A stretch of DNA of 64,000 nucleotides, taken from Sphingorhabdus sp. GTDB taxonomy: Bacteria; Pseudomonadota; Alphaproteobacteria; Sphingomonadales; Sphingomonadaceae. Both the position numbers and the translations under genes were made by a program. The DNA is taken from the NCBI GenBank assembly GCA_028279555.1, contig JANQNO010000008.1, forward strand, positions 310,001-374,000, written 5' to 3'. Positions 52,645-60,493 of the stretch are shown here, in pieces. Under the pieces are notes generated by a model. That model did no database searches. It had not been told where the DNA came from and saw nothing but the letters and a program-made list of their open reading frames with translations. Numbering within the stretch: position 1 is the first letter of the stretch; each line of letters starts with the position of its first letter.

Positions 52645-52944
52645 TTATCGATCAAGAACCGCCTTGCAGCGAGCAAGCCGCGAAATCAGATTCCAATCCC
52701 CGTCAATCAATGCCTCCTTCTTGGCCCTGCTCCATCCCTTGATTTGCTTCTCGGCTGCCTTGGCGTCATCCCTGTTTGCAAAGGGTTCGTTCCAGACCAA
52801 TTTCACCGGTCGCCTCTTGTAGGTATAACCTCCGGTCACGCCAGAGACATGCTCGGCAATTCGCTTTTCGATATCGTCGGTATGCCCGACATAAAAGCTC
52901 CCATCCGAGCAGCGCAGCATGTAGCAATGGAACATCCAGTCCAT
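52645..52944 (-). CDS. GIY-YIG nuclease family protein (COG2827 type) set in repeats
   Basis: A 99-residue single-domain nuclease: 'HCYMLRCSDGSFYVGHTDDIEKRIAEHVSG' gives the GIY...YVG core (with CYM replacing GIY, as in this group), catalytic Arg in 'EKRIAEH', 'YTYKRRPVKLVWNEPFANRDDAKAAEKQIKGWSRAKKEALI' with the metal-binding Glu. These small proteins are widespread and uncharacterised. The gene is bracketed by two 92-bp direct repeats and one shorter palindrome, with almost no other flanking DNA, so it may move with or act on these repeats; that is inference. Confidence 0.9.
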   Translation of the reverse strand: MDWMFHCYMLRCSDGSFYVGHTDDIEKRIAEHVSGVTGGYTYKRRPVKLVWNEPFANRDDAKAAEKQIKGWSRAKKEALIDGDWNLISRLARCKAVLDR

Positions 52945-52966
52945 TCAACAAGCGTCCTGCAATATC

Positions 52967-53058
52967 GTGAAACGCCCTTCGACAGGCTCAGGGCTACGGT
53001 AGATTCGACACCGCAGTGCTGAGCTTGTCGAAGCACGCCTCAAATGCATGAGTAAAAC
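52967..53058. repeat. 92-bp repeat, copy B (right of the GIY-YIG gene)
   Basis: Direct repeat of copy A. Its units are 52974-52994 and 53016-53036. The repeat ends two bases before the stop codon of the cyclophilin gene, so nothing but repeat separates nuclease and cyclophilin. Confidence 0.9.
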
Positions 53059-53060
53059 CC

Positions 53061-54326
53061 TCACCCCGTCCGCCGGATCGGCACCGGGATGTTGCAGATA
53101 TCTGCGCCGCCCGCAGGCTTGATGAAGAAAGGATCGCGGCGGTTGGCGCGCGCATCAATATATTTTGCGAAGGTTTCGCCTTCGGTGGAAAGATACCGAA
53201 ATTGGGGCTGCTGATTTGCAGGGAGTTCACTCGCGACGCGTATGGCATCGATCGTCACATGCTGCACCGGGTCTTCATAAAAGCCCAGCGGCCCCGTGCC
53301 GCGCGGCAGCGTGGTGAGATGCTCGATGCCTTCGATAATGCGGCCGACCAGCGCGATATTGCGGTCGAGATGCCGTGGTGCGTGGCCAATCACTGTATAG
53401 AGCGAAGAACCATCTCCCGTATTTGGCGACATCCCACGCCCAACGCCAATCATGCCATAGCAATGGACGGGCCAGAACTTATTTTCCTCTACATTTTCAT
53501 AAATTTTTTGTTGCTCCAAAATGTGTCTTTGCGTGTTGGCCGGACGTGCTACCGGCTGGCCATCTTCGTTCTCCCAAACAGACTTTATGAAGTTTCCGAG
53601 CGGCCATCCTTTCCAGAATTCGACCCAATGAGCGTGGCCATCACGCTCATGCCAGCCTTGAGAAGTTAGTGGGGTTTGTGTTGACTCGATTGAAATTAGG
53701 GCGAGGCGCTCTTCTCCAGTTGGCTTATTGGCCGCGGCTTCCAACGCTTCCCCCAATTTTTCGGTCATTTCCGCCCGATCTTTCTCGGACTTATTCGGGT
53801 CAAGCACCCCGCTTAGGAGTTTCTCGACCTGAGAATGTTCTTCTGTATCTGGTTCTTCAATCTCTCGGAAATCAGTAAATTCCGACAAAGTATCACCGTC
53901 AACTTCATATGCGCTCTCCGAGACCACTTCCAAACCCTCAGGTAGCAGCTTTGCTTTGCCCTCGTCGCCCGCATTGGGATCGCCCCATTGCACGACATAG
54001 TTATCCTGAACGCGCGTGATCGCGATGCCGTCATACCATTTCGCCTGCGCGAGCTTGCGGATATTATTGACCCAGCCTTGCGAGAAGGGCGGCGGCATCA
54101 GCTGGATGATCACGCGGCGCGCATTTCCCTGCGCATCGGCCACCAAATCCATAACCAGCAAGTCGTCGGCTTTGATGTCAATCCACTCCTCCGCTTTGGC
54201 GCTATCGACAATCTGGCCGGGCGATGGATGCGGTTTGGCGTCCTCGGCTTTCGGCGCTTCATCCTGCGCGGTGGCGGGAGGGGCAATCGCGGCCAGCACG
54301 GCCGCAGCTATCAGTCGTTTTTTCAT
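53061..54326 (-). CDS. Exported cyclophilin-type peptidylprolyl isomerase with a large insertion
   Basis: A 421-residue protein with a signal peptide ('KKRLIAAAVLAAIAPPATAQ'). The cyclophilin core is split: residues ~48-116 ('DDLLVMDLVADAQGNARRVIIQLMPPPFSQGWVNNIRKLAQAKWYDGIAITRVQDNYVVQWGD') and ~287-365 ('VHCYGMIGVGRG...SSLYTVIGHAPRHLDRNIALVGRIIEGIEHLTTLP'). Residues ~142-285, encoded at about 53472-53903, are an acidic, AT-richer insert without known motifs. It assists periplasmic protein folding; the insert could be a client-binding or acquired segment. Confidence 0.82.
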   Translation of the reverse strand: MKKRLIAAAVLAAIAPPATAQDEAPKAEDAKPHPSPGQIVDSAKAEEWIDIKADDLLVMDLVADAQGNARRVIIQLMPPPFSQGWVNNIRKLAQAKWYDGIAITRVQDNYVVQWGDPNAGDEGKAKLLPEGLEVVSESAYEVDGDTLSEFTDFREIEEPDTEEHSQVEKLLSGVLDPNKSEKDRAEMTEKLGEALEAAANKPTGEERLALISIESTQTPLTSQGWHERDGHAHWVEFWKGWPLGNFIKSVWENEDGQPVARPANTQRHILEQQKIYENVEENKFWPVHCYGMIGVGRGMSPNTGDGSSLYTVIGHAPRHLDRNIALVGRIIEGIEHLTTLPRGTGPLGFYEDPVQHVTIDAIRVASELPANQQPQFRYLSTEGETFAKYIDARANRRDPFFIKPAGGADICNIPVPIRRTG

Positions 54327-54427
54327 GATAGCAGTGTATGCCAAATCAAAGCGTCTTGCGGAAGGGTCGACTTGCGGCTAGGGCTTGCGCGCTATTTGGC
54401 CGGGCAACCGGCCGGCTATCAACCGTA

Positions 54428-54512
54428 GTCCTGAGCCTGTCGAAGGACGCCTCACGGGGCCGATAGACACCCTTCGACTTTTCGCCAGCGCTCACGCGCT
54501 GACGGCTCAGGG
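54428..54512. repeat. Minimal plus hairpin-cored palindromic repeats
   Basis: Unit 1 (54428-54448) has ends GTCCT/AGGAC. Unit 2 (54470-54512) begins CCCTTCG, ends GGCTCAGGG and contains the hairpin CAGCGC-tcac-GCGCTG (54486-54501). They lie between the cyclophilin promoter side and tRNA-Ser. Confidence 0.85.
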
Positions 54513-54548
54513 TTTCGGTTTTGGAAGGCAGGCACAGAAAGAGCATGC

Positions 54549-54639
54549 GGACACGTGGCCGAGTGGTCGAAGGCGCACGCCTGGAAAGTGTGTATACGGT
54601 AACCCCGTATCGTGGGTTCGAATCCCACCGTGTCCGCCA
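54549..54639 (+). tRNA. tRNA-Ser (anticodon GGA)
   Basis: Acceptor GGACACG/CGTGTCC, discriminator G, encoded CCA. The anticodon loop CTGGAAA gives GGA, reading UCC/UCU. A long variable arm (ACGGTAACCCCGT) and T-arm GGGTTCGAATCCC are present. Confidence 0.95.
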
Positions 54640-54647
54640 TGGAAAGG

Positions 54648-54681
54648 CCCGGGCCGACCATCCGGTTGGTCCGGGTTTTTT
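54648..54681 (+). terminator. Rho-independent terminator after tRNA-Ser(GGA)
   Basis: CCCGGGCCGACC (54648-54659) pairs with GGTTGGTCCGGG (54664-54675), with two G-T pairs and a 4-base loop, followed by six T residues. Confidence 0.85.
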
Positions 54682-54758
54682 CACAGCAGAAGCGGTGAGG
54701 TGGACGGAGCCAATTCGGAGTCGAAGCGCAGCGGAGACGAGCGAGCTTCAGCGAGCGC

Positions 54759-54777
54759 AATCCCACCGTGTCCGCCA
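54759..54777 (+). repeat. 19-bp duplication of the tRNA-Ser(GGA) 3' end (att-like)
   Basis: AATCCCACCGTGTCCGCCA is identical to 54621-54639, the 3' end of the tRNA, 138 bp downstream. The DNA between (54682-54758) carries no gene. Such duplications mark attachment sites left by integrative elements. Confidence 0.65.
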
Positions 54778-54794
54778 TTTTTGCTGCCCTGAAG

Positions 54795-55487
54795 TCAATC
54801 CCCCGGATTGTTCGGCAGCGCCCAGTCGACAGGTGGCAAGCCTTTCTCCTCCAGAAAGCCATTGCAGCGCGAAAAATGCCGGCAACCGAAAAAGCCGTTA
54901 CGCGCCGCAAAAGGCGAAGGATGCGCGGCCGTCAAAACCAGATGCTTGCCCGCATCGACGAATGCCGCCTTCTTCTGCGCATAGGCACCCCACAGCAGGA
55001 AAACCGCGGGGCGATCCTGATCATTGATGATGCGGATGATGGCATCGGTAAATTGTTCCCAGCCCCTGCCCTGATGCGAGGCGGCATTGCGCGCCTCGAC
55101 CGTCAGCACGCTGTTCAGAAGCAGCACGCCCTGCTTTGCCCAATGTTCGAGGAACCCGTGAGGTGCCGGCTGGATGCCCAGATCATCCTGCATTTCCTTG
55201 TAGATATTCTGCAAGGAGGGCGGCGTGCGTACGCCCGGCTGTACCGAAAAACACAGACCATGCGCCTGCCCCGGCCCGTGATAGGGATCCTGCCCCAGGA
55301 TAACCACGCGCGTTTCATCGAGCGACGTCAGCTCGAGCGCGCGAAACCAGTTTTTGCTATGCGGAAAGATGTGCTTGCCAGCCGCCTTCTCCGCTTTCAG
55401 AAAGTCCCGCAGCGCCGCCATATAAGAGCTGTCAAACTCTGCCTTCAACGCGGCCTGCCAGCTTTCATGCATGCGCAGGTCAGGCAC
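54795..55487 (-). CDS. ung: Uracil-DNA glycosylase
   Basis: A 230-residue family 1 UDG removing uracil from DNA. The water-activating motif '[22 protein letters not shown]' and the Leu/His loop '[21 protein letters not shown]' are intact, as is '[27 protein letters not shown]'. The start may instead be the ATG 15 bases downstream (MHESWQ). Confidence 0.95.
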   Translation of the reverse strand: MPDLRMHESWQAALKAEFDSSYMAALRDFLKAEKAAGKHIFPHSKNWFRALELTSLDETRVVILGQDPYHGPGQAHGLCFSVQPGVRTPPSLQNIYKEMQDDLGIQPAPHGFLEHWAKQGVLLLNSVLTVEARNAASHQGRGWEQFTDAIIRIINDQDRPAVFLLWGAYAQKKAAFVDAGKHLVLTAAHPSPFAARNGFFGCRHFSRCNGFLEEKGLPPVDWALPNNPGD

Positions 55488-55535
55488 TGATGGCTCCCAA
55501 TATGTGAAAGAGGCAGGAGGGAAAGAGGGGATTGA

Positions 55536-55937
55536 TCACTCTTTAAACCTGTCATTTACAATACGACGCATCCCTTGCTTGAATGTTTCACAGCCAAAAT
55601 TGAGAAGAAGTCCATAAGGCAAATTCATCAGCCTTATATATGTAAGCACTTGCTTGTTGTGAATTGGCCCAAGTTTTTCAATCGATTTGATTTCAATTAT
55701 CAGGCTGTCATTCAATAGCAGATCAAAGCGAAATGCATCGTTATATCGTTTCCCATAAATATCTACCGGAACCGGCTGTTGCCGGTCGACTTTGATCTTC
55801 TGGCTTTCCAGACAATCGGCCAGAACCCTTTCGTAAACGGATTCAACCAAGCCGGGTCCAACATCGCGGTGTATCTGCATGCCAATATCAAAAGTTAGCT
55901 GAATAAGTTGTTCAAGCTTGTCATCAACTTCTGGCAC
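55536..55937 (-). CDS. GxxExxY family protein
   Basis: A 133-residue protein with the naming motif G-L-V-E-S-V-Y-E (residues 29-36) and the PD-(D/E)XK-like core 'NDAFRFDLLLNDSLIIEIKSIEKL'. The family is probably a nuclease fold with unknown function and patchy distribution. The gene is markedly AT-richer than ung and gltX on either side, which suggests recent transfer. Confidence 0.9.
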   Translation of the reverse strand: MPEVDDKLEQLIQLTFDIGMQIHRDVGPGLVESVYERVLADCLESQKIKVDRQQPVPVDIYGKRYNDAFRFDLLLNDSLIIEIKSIEKLGPIHNKQVLTYIRLMNLPYGLLLNFGCETFKQGMRRIVNDRFKE

Positions 55938-55992
55938 GACACCTCCTCCCCTCTTGTCTCTTTTACAAATCCATCCCGGCGCTTTAACATAA

Positions 55993-57495
55993 TCATCCCT
56001 CGCTGCTTAACAAATCCACCCACTTTGCAGCTTCCTTCTTGCTCGGCGGGCCGAGCAGTTCGAGCGCATGGCGGAGCCGCTCGCGCATAATGTCACGGCC
56101 GAGATGGGTGATCGCATCGAACAAGGGCACGCCCTTGTCCGCTCCGGTCACGGCCAGATACATCGCCCGGATCATGTCTTTGAGCTTTACGCCCAGCGCT
56201 TCCGCGGCGCGGCGCAGGCTCGCATCGACGCCTTCCTTGTTCCACACGGCGAGCCCGTCGAGCTGAGTCAGCACCAGATGATAGGCCTGGCGCTGCTGCA
56301 ATTCGTCGATCTTCACGCCGTCGCGCAGCCGCTCGGCGGTCAGCCCCTCGATACGATTCTGGAAAAACAACGCGGTCATACCGCCGAGATCGCCAAGCCG
56401 CACAATGCGCGATTGCGCCATTTCGGCTATCGGCAGCAGATAGTCGTCATTGAGCGCCCATTCGCGCACCCGCCCCAGAAACTGCGCCGCGTCCATATCC
56501 TCGCGCAGATAGCGGCCATTCAGCCAGTCCAGCTTGGCGACATCGAAGACCGAGCCGCCCAGCGAAATATCCTGCACGTCGAAATTCTTTACCAGCCAGT
56601 CGAGCAAAAATTTCTCCTCGCCCTCTGCCGGCTTGGTCACGAACAGCGCAAGGAAATTGACCAGCGCCTCGGGCAGATAACCCGCACGCTGATAATAGGT
56701 AACGCTGGTCGGATTTTTGCGCTTCGACAATTTCGATTTATCAGGATTGAGCAGCAGCGGCAGATGGGTGAGAACCGGCGCTTTCCAACCGAAATATTCA
56801 TAGAGCAAAAGATGTTTGGGGGCGCTCGATATCCATTCCTCGCCGCGCATGACATGGGTGATACCCATCAGATGATCGTCGACGACATTGGCCAGGTGAT
56901 AGGTCGGCAAACCGTCCGACTTCATCAGCACCTGCATATCGACGCCTGCATAGTCGAATTCGATCGTCCCGCGCAGCGTGTCTTCCACCTTGCAAACGCC
57001 GCTTTCAGGGACTTTCATGCGAATGACATAGGGCAGGCCAGCGGCTTCTTTTTCGGCGACCTCCTCCGGCGTCAGATTTGCATGACGGCCATCATATTTG
57101 GGCGGCAATTTGGCGGCGATGCGCGCCTTGCGCATTTCAGCCAGCTCTTCGGCCGTACAGAAGCATTTGAAGGCCTTGCCTTCGGCCAGCAGCTTGTCGC
57201 AATATTCGGTATAGATCGCGCTGCGCTCGGACTGGCGGTAAGGGCCATTGGGGCCGCCAATATCCGGCCCTTCATCCCATTCGAGCCCCAACCATTTCAG
57301 CGCTTTCAGGATTGCCTTCTCGCTTTCGGGCGTGGAGCGCGACTGATCGGTGTCTTCGATGCGCAGCAGGCACTCACCGCCATGTTTCCGCGCAAATACA
57401 TAGTTGATGAGCGCAATATAGGCAGTGCCGACATGCGGATCGCCCGTCGGCGATGGCGCAACGCGGGTGCGGACGGTTTTGGGTGCTTCGGTCAT
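55993..57495 (-). CDS. gltX: Glutamyl-tRNA synthetase
   Basis: A 500-residue class I synthetase charging tRNA-Glu. The HIGH-like motif is in 'VAPSPTGDPHVGTAYIALINYVFARKHGGECLLRIEDTDQSRSTPESE', the KMSKS equivalent in 'DKSKLSKRKNPTSV', and 'MRGEEWISSAPKHLLLYEYFGW' is typical. ATG at 57495 gives the family start; upstream in-frame codons overlap the other strand's promoter region. Confidence 0.95.
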   Translation of the reverse strand: MTEAPKTVRTRVAPSPTGDPHVGTAYIALINYVFARKHGGECLLRIEDTDQSRSTPESEKAILKALKWLGLEWDEGPDIGGPNGPYRQSERSAIYTEYCDKLLAEGKAFKCFCTAEELAEMRKARIAAKLPPKYDGRHANLTPEEVAEKEAAGLPYVIRMKVPESGVCKVEDTLRGTIEFDYAGVDMQVLMKSDGLPTYHLANVVDDHLMGITHVMRGEEWISSAPKHLLLYEYFGWKAPVLTHLPLLLNPDKSKLSKRKNPTSVTYYQRAGYLPEALVNFLALFVTKPAEGEEKFLLDWLVKNFDVQDISLGGSVFDVAKLDWLNGRYLREDMDAAQFLGRVREWALNDDYLLPIAEMAQSRIVRLGDLGGMTALFFQNRIEGLTAERLRDGVKIDELQQRQAYHLVLTQLDGLAVWNKEGVDASLRRAAEALGVKLKDMIRAMYLAVTGADKGVPLFDAITHLGRDIMRERLRHALELLGPPSKKEAAKWVDLLSSEG

Positions 57496-57706
57496 CAGCA
57501 AAACTCTTTCGATAGACAAAGGCCATGCGGGCGGTTTTTGCAGCGCTCTATCAATCCGCTGCGGCGAGTCCAAGCATTTGCTGGAGCCACCCAAATTGAT
57601 TTTTGGACCGTAATGGTATATCATTGGAAAAGCGATGAAGGTCCGGGTAGCGGATATACTTCATCGCATGCGCTCCCGGCCTTCTCGCTCCCGAGAGGAG
57701 GCCAAT

Positions 57707-58381
57707 ATGAGCTATGTTTCCCAAACAACGAGAGGAAAACCGGCCGGATTTACCGCCGCTGTCATCATCAATGGCGGCATTATCGCGGCCGTCGCGCTGT
57801 CGCCTGTCACGATCCTGCCGCCGCACGAACCACCTGTCACGATAGCCGAAAACATACCAATAGCGCAGCCACCGCCACCGGTTGACGATCCGAAAACAGT
57901 CGTCGATCCACCGCCGCTGCCGCCGATCTTTGCGCCGCCTTCGCAAACGCCGATCAAACCGGTCGACGGCCCGACAACGACCACCGACCCGGTCGATCCT
58001 TATACGCCAACTTTCGATGGCAAGGGGAAAGACATGGGCAAGCTGGCCAAAAAGGCCCAAGACGCACCCAAGGCGCTGCCAAAACTTCTTCCGGTCTTCA
58101 AGGCAGCGATACGTGATCCGCGCTGGGCACGCCTGTTCCAGCCGCCCTACCCGACCCGCATGCTGCAAAGAGAGATCGAGGGCAGTGCCCGCGTCAAGAT
58201 ATTGATCGGCACCGATGGCCGTGTTCGCGAAGCAACGCTCGTCAGCGCGACATATCCCGACTTTGGCAAGGCGACCGTCCGGCACGCGCTCAAGAAATGG
58301 CGATTCAAGCCCGCAACGCGCGATGGCGTGGCTGTCGAAGACTGGCAAACACTGACGGTAAAGTTCACCTTGAACGGCTAA
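57707..58381 (+). CDS. TonB family protein
   Basis: A 224-residue protein: an N-terminal membrane anchor (residues 12-32), a Pro-rich linker ('PPPPVDDPKTVVDPPPLPPIFAPPSQTPIKPVDGP') and a C-terminal TonB domain ('PPYPTRMLQREIEGSARVKILIGTDGRVREATLVSATYPDFGKATVRHALKKWRFKPATRDG'). It transmits energy to outer-membrane receptors. No exbB/exbD or receptor gene is adjacent. GAGAGGAGG precedes the ATG at 57707; an earlier in-frame ATG is rejected. Confidence 0.88.
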   Translation: MSYVSQTTRGKPAGFTAAVIINGGIIAAVALSPVTILPPHEPPVTIAENIPIAQPPPPVDDPKTVVDPPPLPPIFAPPSQTPIKPVDGPTTTTDPVDPYTPTFDGKGKDMGKLAKKAQDAPKALPKLLPVFKAAIRDPRWARLFQPPYPTRMLQREIEGSARVKILIGTDGRVREATLVSATYPDFGKATVRHALKKWRFKPATRDGVAVEDWQTLTVKFTLNG

Positions 58382-58443
58382 CGCGCACGCCAGCTGCGCA
58401 ATCGTCACTGGAAAAACGCCCCGCTGCGGCTTAAATAGGCGTC

Positions 58444-58890
58444 ATGAGTTTTCTCAAAGACGTGTCGATCACAGGCGCTGGAAACGATCTGATCTCCTAT
58501 TTGCGCGTCAAGCGGAAGTATAATCTGCTGTTGTGGCTGGCGGCCTGTGTGCCGTTCGCCCTCACGGTCTATATGTTCAACCGCGATTCGATCGAATCCT
58601 CGACCCCGCCCGATCCTGGCGTGTTTTACTTCGAAAGCTGGCCCGCCTCGCGCAGCATGGAAGATATAAAGCGCGATCAGGCCATTCGCGCCGAACAGGA
58701 CCGGCTTGAGGAAGCAAGAAAACGCGAAGCCTATCGCGCGCTTGGCCGGGCTGCCGGAATGGATGTCGAGGCGCTGGAACGCGATGCCGAGGAGATGCGC
58801 GCAGAATCTGAAAAGCGAAAGGCCGAACGCGAAGCCGGCAAGGCCAGGCAAGAGGCGCAGCCCGAAGCAGCAGGCGGAGCGGCACAATAG
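58444..58890 (+). CDS. Hypothetical single-span protein with coiled-coil tail
   Basis: A 148-residue protein with one transmembrane helix (LLLWLAACVPFALTVYMF, ~29-46) and a long charged helix from ~75 to the end ('RDQAIRAEQDRLEEARKREAYRALGRAAGMDVEALERDAEEMRAESEKRKAERE'), likely coiled coil. No family recognised; the gene ends 5 bases before ribD, so it is probably co-transcribed. Confidence 0.7.
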   Translation: MSFLKDVSITGAGNDLISYLRVKRKYNLLLWLAACVPFALTVYMFNRDSIESSTPPDPGVFYFESWPASRSMEDIKRDQAIRAEQDRLEEARKREAYRALGRAAGMDVEALERDAEEMRAESEKRKAEREAGKARQEAQPEAAGGAAQ

Positions 58891-58895
58891 CCGCG

Positions 58896-59867
58896 ATGCC
58901 GCAAGATGAGCGCTTTATGCGTGCGGCATTGGCGCTGGGCGAACGCGGCGTGGGCCGAACTGGCGCGAACCCGTCGGTCGGATGCCTGATCGTCAATGAC
59001 GGGAAAATCGCCGGGCGCGGCTGGACCCAGCCGGGCGGCAGGCCGCATGCCGAGGCGATGGCGCTTGAGCAAGCTGGCGAGGCGGCAAAGGGCGCAGACA
59101 TCTACGTCACGCTGGAACCCTGCGCGCATGACAGCGAACGCGGACCGGCCTGTATCGACCTGTTGAGTTCGGCGCAGCCTGGCCGGGTCATTATCGCCGC
59201 AGAGGACCCCGACCCGCGCACATGCGGCAAAAGCATTGCGCGCCTGCGCAGCGAAAAAATCGAGGTTGAAGTGGGGTGTCTGGAGGCCGATGCGCGGCGC
59301 TCGATGGCAGGTTTCTTTTCGCGTATCCGGCGCGGGCGGCCCGAGGTTACGCTCAAACTCGCGACATCGCTGGATGGGAAAATCGCATTGGCCGATGGCT
59401 CGAGCCAATGGATCACCGGCGAAGCGGCCAGAGCACATGTCCACCTCGAACGTGCACGCCATGATGCAATCCTGGTTGGCGGCGGGACGCTTCGCGACGA
59501 TGACCCCGCGCTCGATGTGCGTTTGCCCGGGCTGGAATCGCGCGCGCCGGACCGGCTGGTCCTGACCAGAGGCAAGGCACCCGAAGGCTGGACTTCGATC
59601 AGCGATCCGGCGCAGATTTCCGGGCTGGACGTCAACCGCCTGTTCGTCGAGGGCGGCACGCAGACCGCAGCGGCCTTCTTGAAAGCAGGGCTTGTCGACC
59701 GGCTGCTCTTATACCGCGCGCCTATCATTGTGGGTGAAGGCAAATCCGCGCTGGCGGATATTGGACTGGAGCGACTGGACGATGCGCATGGAAACTGGAC
59801 GCTGACAGGCAGCAGAAAATTCGGACCCGACCGTATGGAACTTTACGAGCGAGCAGAGGCGGCCTAG
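58896..59867 (+). CDS. ribD: Bifunctional riboflavin deaminase/reductase RibD
   Basis: A 323-residue enzyme for two steps of riboflavin synthesis. The deaminase domain (1-145) has 'GANPSVGCLIV', zinc site HAE in 'GGRPHAEAMAL' and 'EPCAHDSERGPACIDLL'; the reductase domain begins 'PEVTLKLATSLDGKIALADGSSQWITGEAARAHVHLERARHDAILVGGGTLRDDDPALDVR' and ends 'RLFVEGGTQTAAAFLKAGLVDRLLLYRAPI'. No FMN riboswitch is seen upstream. Confidence 0.95.
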   Translation: MPQDERFMRAALALGERGVGRTGANPSVGCLIVNDGKIAGRGWTQPGGRPHAEAMALEQAGEAAKGADIYVTLEPCAHDSERGPACIDLLSSAQPGRVIIAAEDPDPRTCGKSIARLRSEKIEVEVGCLEADARRSMAGFFSRIRRGRPEVTLKLATSLDGKIALADGSSQWITGEAARAHVHLERARHDAILVGGGTLRDDDPALDVRLPGLESRAPDRLVLTRGKAPEGWTSISDPAQISGLDVNRLFVEGGTQTAAAFLKAGLVDRLLLYRAPIIVGEGKSALADIGLERLDDAHGNWTLTGSRKFGPDRMELYERAEAA

Positions 59868-59877
59868 GAGAGGCTTC

Positions 59878-60480
59878 ATGTTCACGGGCATCATCACCGA
59901 CATCGGGACAATCACGAAAGCCGATCAGCGCGGCGACCTGCGGCTAGCCATCACCTGCAGCTATGACATGGAAGACGTCGATATCGGCGCATCGATAGCC
60001 TGCTCGGGCGTCTGTCTGACCGTCGTCGAGAAGGGTACGGACTGGTTCGCGGTCGATCTGTCGGCAGAAACGCTTTACTGCACGGCCGCGGGCCATTGGA
60101 ATGAAGGTGGCAAGCTGAATCTGGAACGCGCGCTTAAGGTTGGCGATGAACTGGGCGGGCATATCGTAACCGGTCATGTCGACGGCGTGGGCGAGGTCGA
60201 AACCCATGAAAAGGAAGGCGATTCGCACCGGCTCGCAATTTCGGTTCCCGGTGCCATCGCGCCCTTTGTCGCCGCCAAGGGCTCGATCACCATCGATGGC
60301 GTGTCGCTAACCGTGAACAGCGTCGATGATGCAGATGGCAAGACGGCTATTGGCTTGAATATCATCCCGCATACGGCCAGCGTGACGACATTGGGCGCGC
60401 TTCAGGCCGGCCAGACGGTCAATCTCGAAATCGATGTGCTGGCGCGCTATCTCAAGCGAATGGAAGATATGCGCGGGTAG
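59878..60480 (+). CDS. ribE: Riboflavin synthase alpha subunit
   Basis: A 200-residue protein that dismutates 6,7-dimethyl-8-ribityllumazine to riboflavin. Two similar beta-barrel halves are visible: 'MFTGIITDIGTITK...ACSGVCLTVVEKG...LSAETLYCT' and 'GHIVTGHVDGVGEVETHEKEG...GSITIDGVSLTVNSVDD'. It starts 10 bases after ribD. Confidence 0.95.
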   Translation: MFTGIITDIGTITKADQRGDLRLAITCSYDMEDVDIGASIACSGVCLTVVEKGTDWFAVDLSAETLYCTAAGHWNEGGKLNLERALKVGDELGGHIVTGHVDGVGEVETHEKEGDSHRLAISVPGAIAPFVAAKGSITIDGVSLTVNSVDDADGKTAIGLNIIPHTASVTTLGALQAGQTVNLEIDVLARYLKRMEDMRG

Positions 60481-60493
60481 CCGCTAGCGGCAA

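Noticed and set aside
52045-53058. CRISPR array suggested by clustered repeats
   Set aside because: Repeats are palindromic, irregularly spaced, in both orientations, and separated by genes; no cas genes are present.
56068-57885. A 605-codon plus-strand frame opposite gltX
   Set aside because: gltX on the minus strand has every synthetase motif; the plus-strand frame is low-complexity antisense translation.
58391-58895. FMN riboswitch before ribD
   Set aside because: ribD is preceded immediately by a small membrane gene and no RFN-element blocks are seen.
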